DNA of 14,986 nt, taken from positions 1 through 14,986 of the forward strand of contig JAIRPZ010000151.1 of the NCBI GenBank assembly GCA_031256755.1. Reading direction: 5' to 3'. The notes below the pieces were generated by a model that did no database searches, was not told the DNA's origin, and worked only from the letters and a program-made list of their open reading frames with translations. How positions within the stretch are numbered: the first letter of the stretch is position 1; each line of letters starts with the position of its first letter. The stretch comes from Planctomycetaceae bacterium (lineage in GTDB: Bacteria; Planctomycetota; Planctomycetia; Pirellulales; Thermoguttaceae). Positions 7,415 through 12,506 of the stretch are shown in pieces. Made by a program: the position numbers and the translations under genes.

Positions 7415-7492
7415 GACGGCAGTTCGCAGACGGCAGACCGCAGCAAGAAAAGATTCTCTCTTGCTGCCGTCTGCGGTCTGCTATCTGCCGTC
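7415..7492. repeat. Long imperfect inverted repeat (2 x 34 bp, 10-nt loop)
   Basis: Arms 7415-7448 and 7459-7492 pair over 34 bp with about four to five mismatches. Outer ends are GACGGCAG/CTGCCGTC and inner ends GCAGCAAGA/TCTTGCTGC. The arms are themselves built from GCAGACGGCAG and GCAGACCGCAG subrepeats. A further CTGCCGTC occurs at 7551-7558. No T-run follows on the minus strand, so it is not a standard intrinsic terminator for the lipoprotein gene. It may be a mobile repeat (MITE/REP-like) or an RNA structure controlling the thioesterase gene, which starts 16 nt further on. Confidence 0.75.
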
Positions 7493-7495
7493 TAT

Positions 7496-7552
7496 TTAAT
7501 TATCAATTGTCCATTATCAATTGTCCATTAATACGCCCGTCCGGCAAGGACT
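7496..7552. repeat. Dispersed intergenic repeat module, copy 2 (two 14-bp units plus GC tail)
   Basis: ATTATCAATTGTCC occurs twice in perfect tandem (7499-7512, 7513-7526), followed by ATTAATACGCC and CGTCCGGCAAGGACT (to 7552). The organisation matches 899-938, with one additional AT unit. The tail ends 5 nt before the stop codon of the lipoprotein gene. Confidence 0.7.
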
Positions 7553-7557
7553 GCCGT

Positions 7558-8007
7558 CTAGTACGCAACTTTTTCCCGGATGGCTTTGCCGACATCAAAC
7601 GTTTTTATCACCTGCTTCTCCTTGCCGGTAACTTCAAGCACGTGCGGAGTCGTTGCACCGGAAGTGTACAGTGCTTCCACAAAACTCCACATTTCTCCCG
7701 GTGCCGGACTCTCTCCTTTGGTAACCGTCACTTTAAATTTGCCTGTCCTCACACCCGGAAAACTTGAGGTTGTGATTTTGGCACATCCGTTGGCATCGGT
7801 CACTCCGCCTCCCATATACGCTGTCCCCGTCGCTTCGTCCGCCGGTTCAAACATCACAAACGCACCGGCAAGCGGTTTGTTCTCTTGTGTGATCGTGAGC
7901 GTACAGGGAATCAGCAGCGGTAAATTTTTCGGCTTTGGCGAGTATTGCCCGCAGCCGATGAGCGAAACAGAAATCATTAACGTAACGATAAGTATGTTTT
8001 TCATCAT
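7558..8007 (-). CDS. Small lipoprotein with carboxypeptidase-regulatory-like domain (planctomycete type)
   Basis: This 149-residue protein has a lipoprotein signal (MMKNILIVTLMISVSLIGC, lipobox LIGC with Cys19 as the acylated residue). The rest is a single beta-rich domain: TLTITQENKPLAGAFVMFEP, then GTAYMGGGVTDANGCAKITT and FPGVRTGKFKVTVTKGE, the transthyretin-like repeat pattern of carboxypeptidase regulatory-like domains. Such lipoproteins very often sit next to DUF1559 genes in planctomycetes, as here (89 bp downstream of one on the same strand). Function is unknown; an extracytoplasmic structural or binding role is inferred. Two adjacent ATGs (8005-8007, 8002-8004) are possible starts and neither has a recognisable Shine-Dalgarno sequence. 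Confidence 0.8.
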   Translation of the reverse strand: MMKNILIVTLMISVSLIGCGQYSPKPKNLPLLIPCTLTITQENKPLAGAFVMFEPADEATGTAYMGGGVTDANGCAKITTSSFPGVRTGKFKVTVTKGESPAPGEMWSFVEALYTSGATTPHVLEVTGKEKQVIKTFDVGKAIREKVAY

Positions 8008-8040
8008 GATTATGATTGGTTAAAGGTTTGTTTTGGAATT

Positions 8041-8083
8041 GATCATGGATAATTGTTACGTAATATTTCAATTATCCACGATC
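8041..8083. repeat. 15-bp inverted repeat between the DUF1559 and lipoprotein genes
   Basis: GATCATGGATAATTG (8041-8055) and CAATTATCCACGATC (8069-8083) pair over 15 bp with one mismatch around a 13-nt loop. The GGATAATTG core is shared with the AT-rich repeat units at 842-855. It lies in the 89-bp gap of a two-gene tandem, 34 nt before the lipoprotein ATG. No T-run follows on the minus strand, so it may be an mRNA processing or stability structure rather than a terminator. Confidence 0.65.
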
Positions 8084-8096
8084 AATGTTCAATTCT

Positions 8097-9449
8097 TTAT
8101 AGCGATTTGCTTTCGCTGCCGTTGGGCGTACCTAATGCGCCCCAAACGCCGTTGGGACTTGGTGATCCGGCATTAGCGAGTCCTTCCTGCGGATTGGGGG
8201 CATCATTGCCGTTGTCGACGTTTTCCGGCACGAAACGGACGGAACCGTCCGCGAAACCGACATTGACCCCTGCTGTATGTTCGCTCGATGCCGTCATACC
8301 CATCCAATTGCCGTCTCCACCTCCTTGATCCCAGTTGAACCAATCCGCACCGCCGTTCGGCATATTCGGACGGCAGACCGTATGAAAGCCGCCAAGAGCA
8401 CCGCTGGCAAGATAAAGTCCGCCTCGCCAGAGTTTACAAATGCTCCCGTTGCCAAGCTTTTCGTCGGGCAGAATACCGCCTGTGGCGTATCCTTTGAATA
8501 CGGCGATTCCCGCCGGTCTGTAATAGTTGCCGTTCCAAGCACCGGTGCCATTGACACCGAGAAACGCACATTTGACGCGGGGTTCTCTGTATTGATTACC
8601 GGTCACCGTTTCACTGCACGCAATGGTGTTGCTTGTCCCGTCGGGAATCTCCAGCGATTTGGAGAACTTGGTCTTGTGAAAAAGTCCCCGCTCCTTGTTG
8701 GCATGGTCATTCCAGTGATTGTCCGGGCATATTCCTTCGCCCATACAAACGACGATGCTGGATCGCGGCGAAATATACTCGATGCCGTTTCCATTATCGC
8801 CTGTTTGGCGGCAGAGTTGATTGGAATTGGCATCGGACGGACAGAGCAGTACAGACACGATGCTTGACTGAATGATCGCTGCGGAACCGGCTTTTGCCCC
8901 GTCATTTTTCCATGGGCATGTATCGCCGTTTTCGTTGATGAGTTCGTATATGGATTGTTGTTCCAGATACGGGAGCAGGCAATAGTGTGCGCTGCGTGGT
9001 CCGCCTTCATTGGTTCCGTCTGTCCTTGGTTTCGTGGCAATCTGATTGTTCAAGGCGGGAATTTTGCTGTCGTTGGCGGAAGCGTAGGTGTGCAGCGACA
9101 GGGTCCATTGTTTCATGTGATCTTGACACTGCATTCTCCGTGCGGCCTCGCGTGCGACCTGAATAGCGGGCAAGAGTAAGGCAATGAGCATGCCGATAAT
9201 GGCGATCACGACGAGGAGTTCGATCAGGGTAAAGCCCGAAGTGCTTGTCCTAAACGGAATTACGTTTTTTACCCCCCCCCCCCCAAATACACCTATTTTG
9301 TTGCTTGCAGGATATTCTGCGGGGTTTGCAGGGGTTTTGCCGGTCATTCCGGTTGTAAAACCGGCGGCGAAGGCGGGGAACATGCGTTTCCCGCTTTGGA
9401 CTGTACAGCCGGTCATTTCTTGAACCGGTGTCAAAATTTTCGTAAACAT
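8097..9449 (-). CDS. DUF1559 (SBP_bac_10) pseudopilin-like protein with G13 tract in its leader
   Basis: This 450-residue protein has a type IV prepilin-like signal: SGFTLIELLVVIAIIGML, with prepilin-peptidase cleavage expected at Gly72/Phe73 and the key Glu at 77, followed by LLPAIQVAREAARRMQC, the standard planctomycete DUF1559 opening. The C-terminus contains HTAGVNVGFADG (391-402), the H-X9-DG motif. Such proteins are thought to be exported surface or pseudopilin-like components; function is unknown. The leader is unusually long (72 residues, against the usual 10-20). Its start ATG (9447-9449) is well supported by AGGAGA (9455-9460). Residues 56-59 and the first base of codon 60 are encoded by 13 consecutive G. 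No ATG, GTG or TTG lies in frame between the tract and the prepilin signal, so translation must pass through it. A consensus promoter and a hairpin lie upstream. Confidence 0.9.
   Translation of the reverse strand: MFTKILTPVQEMTGCTVQSGKRMFPAFAAGFTTGMTGKTPANPAEYPASNKIGVFGGGGVKNVIPFRTSTSGFTLIELLVVIAIIGMLIALLLPAIQVAREAARRMQCQDHMKQWTLSLHTYASANDSKIPALNNQIATKPRTDGTNEGGPRSAHYCLLPYLEQQSIYELINENGDTCPWKNDGAKAGSAAIIQSSIVSVLLCPSDANSNQLCRQTGDNGNGIEYISPRSSIVVCMGEGICPDNHWNDHANKERGLFHKTKFSKSLEIPDGTSNTIACSETVTGNQYREPRVKCAFLGVNGTGAWNGNYYRPAGIAVFKGYATGGILPDEKLGNGSICKLWRGGLYLASGALGGFHTVCRPNMPNGGADWFNWDQGGGDGNWMGMTASSEHTAGVNVGFADGSVRFVPENVDNGNDAPNPQEGLANAGSPSPNGVWGALGTPNGSESKSL
9272..9284 (-). repeat. G13 homopolymer in the DUF1559 coding sequence (C13 on + strand)
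   Basis: Thirteen C on the + strand read as GGG GGG GGG GGG G in the gene. At 13 the prepilin domain is in frame with the SD-supported ATG. At 12 the next codon is TAA; at 14 a TAG follows after six further codons beyond the Gly run. The tract is therefore positioned as a slippage-prone switch. Homopolymer length is also a common assembly error, so read-level support matters. Confidence 0.85.
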
Positions 9450-9480
9450 TGATTTCTCCTGTTTAGAAGGGATAAAAATA

Positions 9481-9507
9481 ATAGATACGCCGACGCAGCG
9501 TATCTAT
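9481..9507 (-). promoter_or_regulatory. Perfect 10-bp inverted repeat in the DUF1559 5' leader (operator or attenuator)
   Basis: ATAGATACGC (9481-9490), a 7-nt spacer and GCGTATCTAT (9498-9507) are perfect inverted arms. They begin 4 nt after the -10 box, covering the predicted transcription start. On the minus strand the stem-loop is followed by TATTTTTAT, so as RNA it also resembles an intrinsic terminator. It could be a repressor operator, an attenuator for the DUF1559 gene, or the terminator of the aldehyde dehydrogenase gene upstream. Confidence 0.7.
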
Positions 9508-9511
9508 GTTT

Positions 9512-9540
9512 AGTATAATCCGAAACCGGAGATTTGTCAA
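9512..9540 (-). promoter_or_regulatory. Consensus sigma-70 promoter of the DUF1559 gene
   Basis: On the minus strand TTGACA (9535-9540), 17 nt, then TATACT (9512-9517). The predicted start is near 9505, giving a leader of about 55 nt with the AGGAGA site at its end. The best-matching promoter in the window. Confidence 0.75.
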
Positions 9541-9611
9541 CAGCAGAGAACAAAAATACCAAAAATTGTTCCGCTGCGGGAAAAAAACTTGCCGGCGGCG
9601 GTTTGTCTGCT

Positions 9612-11105
9612 CTATTTTCCCAATATGTGTAAACTGCCGACATGAGCGTAGCGTCTTGACCGCGTGAACGTCATCGGTGTGGTAATCCCTTCGCCGGTCG
9701 GTCCCGCTATCGAAAACGAAGAAAATCCCGCTGATCCGCCCGCATTGCCCGACGTACTCGGTCCGTTCGTCACAAAAATCGTCGTGTCTAACTCCTTTGC
9801 CATCCGCGTGATCGTATCGACATTGTTCGAATGAATAATGGCGGTATGACGAAAACCATGTTCATATTTTTTCGCCAGAACAATCCCTTCGTCCGAGTTT
9901 CTGACACGGACAAACGGAATAAACGGCATCATTTGCTCGACCGGTACAAACGGATTAAACTCATCTGTTTCGCCGAAGAGCAATTCCGTTTTTTCCGGTA
10001 CTTTTTTGCCGATGCCGTCCGCCAGCACTTTCGCATCTTTACCCAAAAAGTCCCGGCACGGAACATCGTGTTTCGCCGCACCTTCGCCGGTTTGTACGAT
10101 TCCTTTCCGTGTCATCATATCGGTTTCAGCGGCATTCAGCCGTACCGCACCCGCCCGTTCCATCGCCTGCATCATTGCTTCGAAGACCGATTCGACCACG
10201 AAAACCTCTTTTTCGGCAAGGCAGAGCAAATTGTTATCGTATGCACCGGCTTTGATAATACTTCGGGCGGCTCTGTCAAGATCAGCGGTCTCGTCTATCA
10301 CTACCGGCGGATTGCCGGGACCTGCCACAATAGCCCGCTTTGCCTGCGACATCGCGGTCTTTGCTACGCCGGGACCGCCGGTAACCACCAGCAAATTCAC
10401 ATCAGGATGCTTGAAAATCACGTCTGCGGTCTGCATTGTCGGTTCGACAATCACATTGATCAGATTGTCAATGCCATGAATCCGCAGAATTGCCTCATTG
10501 AACCGCCGGACACCTTCCGCCGCAATCCGCTTGCCGCTCGGATGAGGATTGACGACAACCGTATTGCCGGACGCAATCATATTGATGGCATTGTTAGAAA
10601 TTGTCGGCAAAGAATGGGTGACCGGCGAGACCGCCCCGATGACTCCGAAGGGGGCATACTCAATGATTGTCAGACCGTGATCGCCGGTAAAAATATCACT
10701 TTTTCGGAATTCTGTACCGGGAGCGTTGTTGCCGAGACCGACCAGTTTATCGATTTTGTGTTCGAGCCGGCCGATTTTGGTTTCGTTCATTTCCATTGTG
10801 CCGAGTTCTGCGCTTTGATCAATGACGATTCGGCGAATAATGTCGATAATGGCTTTCCTTTCGGCAACGGTTCGATACTGGAGTTCTTCGTAAGCGGCGC
10901 GGGCGGCGGCAACGGCATCGTTGGGATCGGAGAAGAGACCGTTATAACCGCGGTAACTTTTAGGGACAGCGTGAAGAGCGGGGGCGATGAATCCGCCGGC
11001 TGTGTGTGACGGACATCCGGCAGGTTGACCGGATCGCTGATTTTTAATACGGTTGACGACTTCCTCGACGATGTTACGAATGACCGGTTCGCTTAAATTC
11101 TGCAC
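9612..11105 (-). CDS. CoA-acylating aldehyde dehydrogenase, PduP/EutE type
   Basis: This 497-residue enzyme oxidises an aldehyde (for example acetaldehyde, propionaldehyde or lactaldehyde) to its acyl-CoA with NAD. The catalytic Cys is C295 in the family motif DNNLLCLAEKEV; other family signatures are IIEYAPFGVIGAVSPVTHSL, ASGNTVVVNPHPS, LLVVTGGPGVAKTAM and AGPGNPPVVID. The start is a GTG (11103-11105): AAGGAGG (11112-11118) lies 6 nt before it, whereas the ATG 30 nt further upstream has none. The N-terminus (LSEPVIRNIVEEVVNRIKN, then a Gly/Pro-rich linker) is an amphipathic helix like the encapsulation peptides that target PduP/EutE to bacterial microcompartments. Planctomycetes use such compartments for fucose and rhamnose breakdown, but no shell protein or aldolase gene is in this window. 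It is divergent from tgt, with 173 bp between starts. Confidence 0.93.
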   Translation of the reverse strand: MQNLSEPVIRNIVEEVVNRIKNQRSGQPAGCPSHTAGGFIAPALHAVPKSYRGYNGLFSDPNDAVAAARAAYEELQYRTVAERKAIIDIIRRIVIDQSAELGTMEMNETKIGRLEHKIDKLVGLGNNAPGTEFRKSDIFTGDHGLTIIEYAPFGVIGAVSPVTHSLPTISNNAINMIASGNTVVVNPHPSGKRIAAEGVRRFNEAILRIHGIDNLINVIVEPTMQTADVIFKHPDVNLLVVTGGPGVAKTAMSQAKRAIVAGPGNPPVVIDETADLDRAARSIIKAGAYDNNLLCLAEKEVFVVESVFEAMMQAMERAGAVRLNAAETDMMTRKGIVQTGEGAAKHDVPCRDFLGKDAKVLADGIGKKVPEKTELLFGETDEFNPFVPVEQMMPFIPFVRVRNSDEGIVLAKKYEHGFRHTAIIHSNNVDTITRMAKELDTTIFVTNGPSTSGNAGGSAGFSSFSIAGPTGEGITTPMTFTRSRRYAHVGSLHILGK

Positions 11106-11125
11106 TTTGTTCCTCCTTGAATGTC

Positions 11126-11144
11126 CGTCCCGCACGGCGGGACG
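11126..11144 (-). promoter_or_regulatory. 8-bp GC-rich hairpin just upstream of the aldehyde dehydrogenase SD
   Basis: CGTCCCGC (11126-11133), loop of 3, GCGGGACG (11137-11144): a perfect 8-bp stem 7 nt upstream of the AAGGAGG site. A competing pairing, GTCCGT (11123-11128) with ACGGAC (11161-11166), overlaps its left arm, so two alternative folds of the leader are possible. Regulatory use is inference. Confidence 0.45.
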
Positions 11145-11242
11145 TTTCCGTTATCGGCAAACGGACGGGGGAAACTTTTTATTGTTCTGCTGTTTTCATG
11201 AACGGCAGAAACGGCAACGCAGCGGACAAGCCCCCGCATCTC

Positions 11243-11271
11243 TTGCAGACAAAATGCTTCTGTGTTATCTT
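11243..11271 (+). promoter_or_regulatory. Possible promoter of tgt, immediately before its start codon
   Basis: TTGCAG (11243-11248), 17 nt, TATCTT (11266-11271), each 4 of 6 to consensus. It ends 7 nt before the tgt ATG, implying a leaderless transcript, which agrees with the absence of a Shine-Dalgarno sequence. Confidence 0.4.
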
Positions 11272-11278
11272 TGCCAGC

Positions 11279-12367
11279 ATGTTCACACTTTGCGGTCAGG
11301 ATGCCTGCTCTTCTGCCCGGCGGGGACGGCTGCAAACAGCGCACGGCTCCGTTGAAACCCCTTGTTTTATGCCGGTCGGAACGCTCGGCACTGTCAAAGG
11401 CGTAGAAATCGAACAAGTCAAACAGACCGGTGCGGAAATCATTCTCGGAAATACCTATCATCTTTCGCTTCGTCCCGGTGAAGATGTCATTCACGATCTT
11501 GGCGGTCTGCACCGTTTTTGCGGCTGGGAAAATCCCATCCTCACCGACAGCGGCGGCTTTCAAATCTTTTCGCTCGCCAAAATGACAAAAATTACCGAAG
11601 AAGGGGCTGCGTTTCGGTCGCATATTGATGGTTCGCTGATTCATCTCTCGCCGGAACGGTCGATCCGTATTCAGGAACAACTCGGCAGCGATATTGCTAT
11701 GGTTCTCGATCATGTAGCCGCCCTGCCGAATGACCGGAAAACATTGGAAGATGCGATGCTGCGGACAATCCGCTGGGCAAAACGGTGCCGGAATGTTGCC
11801 GATCATCCGTATCAGCGGCAGTTTGCGATTGTGCAAGGAGGACTTGATCCCGAATTGCGCCGTCAATGTGCCGAATCATTGGCGGAACTTGATTTTGCCG
11901 GTTATGCTGTCGGCGGGCTTTCCGTCGGTGAAACGCCGCAAGAAATGTACGATGCCCTTGATTTCACGGTGCCGCATCTGCCGAAGGACAAACCGCGTTA
12001 CCTTATGGGAGTCGGAACTCCTGCCGACATTTTGAACGGCATTGAGCGCGGCATAGACATGTTTGACTGCGTCATGCCGACGCGGAACGGACGGAATGCG
12101 ATGGCGTTTACGTCATCGGGAACGGTTCGGCTTCGGAATGCGCAGTATCAGCGTGATGACCGTCCGCTGGACGAAAACTGCGGCTGTCCGGCTTGCAGGC
12201 GGAGCCGGGGATACTTGCGGCATCTGTTTATGTCGGATGAAATGCTCGGTCCGATTCTGCTGACGATCCATAATTTAACGTATTACCAGCGTCTTGTCGC
12301 CGGCGCACGGAAGTCCATCGAAGCAGGACAATTCCGGGAATTCAAAAACACGGTCTGTCCGTCCTGA
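11279..12367 (+). CDS. tgt: tRNA-guanine transglycosylase (queuosine pathway)
   Basis: The enzyme exchanges guanine 34 of GUN-anticodon tRNAs for preQ1 or queuine. The 362 residues include TDSGGFQ (Asp90, the general acid/base), the nucleophile Asp263 in DMFDCVMPTRNGR, GGLSVGE (212-218), and a zinc site of Cys301, Cys303, Cys306 and His331 (CGCPAC and HNL). The frame is open another 54 codons upstream, but family alignment puts the start at ATG 11279 (RRGRLQTAHGSVETPCFMPVG follows directly). There is no Shine-Dalgarno sequence. Specificity residues are mixed: the position of Cys158 in the Zymomonas enzyme is Val146, and the position of Val233 is Val216. A Rho-independent terminator-like structure follows. 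It is convergent with uvrB. Confidence 0.95.
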   Translation: MFTLCGQDACSSARRGRLQTAHGSVETPCFMPVGTLGTVKGVEIEQVKQTGAEIILGNTYHLSLRPGEDVIHDLGGLHRFCGWENPILTDSGGFQIFSLAKMTKITEEGAAFRSHIDGSLIHLSPERSIRIQEQLGSDIAMVLDHVAALPNDRKTLEDAMLRTIRWAKRCRNVADHPYQRQFAIVQGGLDPELRRQCAESLAELDFAGYAVGGLSVGETPQEMYDALDFTVPHLPKDKPRYLMGVGTPADILNGIERGIDMFDCVMPTRNGRNAMAFTSSGTVRLRNAQYQRDDRPLDENCGCPACRRSRGYLRHLFMSDEMLGPILLTIHNLTYYQRLVAGARKSIEAGQFREFKNTVCPS

Positions 12368-12388
12368 TTATGCGGCGGACTTCTGTGT

Positions 12389-12427
12389 GCCGGTCTGAAT
12401 GGAGAGAAGCGGCCGGCTGTGTTTTTT
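12389..12427 (+). terminator. Rho-independent terminator of tgt
   Basis: GCCGGTC (12389-12395) pairs with GGCCGGC (12411-12417) over 7 bp including one G-U, with a 15-nt loop, followed by TGTG and TTTTTT (12422-12427). It starts 22 nt after the tgt stop. Confidence 0.55.
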
Positions 12428-12443
12428 CGTTACAGATAATATC

Positions 12444-12482
12444 GGCATCGGCGGTTTCTGACGCAGCGTGCTGCCTGATGCC
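12444..12482 (-). terminator. Nested hairpin downstream of uvrB
   Basis: GGCATC (12444-12449) and GATGCC (12477-12482) enclose a smaller perfect GCAGC/GCTGC hairpin. It begins 24 nt past the uvrB stop on the minus strand. No T-run follows, so it is at best a non-canonical terminator or a 3'-end stability structure. Confidence 0.35.
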
Positions 12483-12506
12483 GCAAGCTGTCTGTTCTTT
12501 GCTGCA

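Noticed and set aside
7499..7526. CRISPR array
   Set aside because: Only two contiguous 14-bp units with no spacers between them; it is a simple tandem repeat.
8277..8867. A 196-codon + strand open frame opposite the DUF1559 gene
   Set aside because: Antisense shadow with no SD or recognisable domain.
9831..11009. A 392-codon + strand open frame opposite the aldehyde dehydrogenase
   Set aside because: Composition (many Phe, His, Arg) is typical of antisense translation, there is no SD, and the minus-strand gene is a clear full-length family member.
11106..11135. ATG start 30 nt upstream for the aldehyde dehydrogenase
   Set aside because: The strong AAGGAGG site lies inside this extension and points to the GTG at 11103-11105.
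11126..11166. Known riboswitch upstream of tgt or the aldehyde dehydrogenase (for example preQ1 or B12)
   Set aside because: No match to the conserved cores of those classes; only generic hairpins are visible.
11117..11278. N-terminal extension of 54 codons on tgt
   Set aside because: TGT proteins start about where ATG 11279 lies; the extension has no family similarity and overlaps the leader and start region of the divergent aldehyde dehydrogenase gene.
11093..11866. A 257-codon minus-strand frame opposite tgt
   Set aside because: Shadow of tgt, whose zinc site and catalytic residues are all intact on the + strand.
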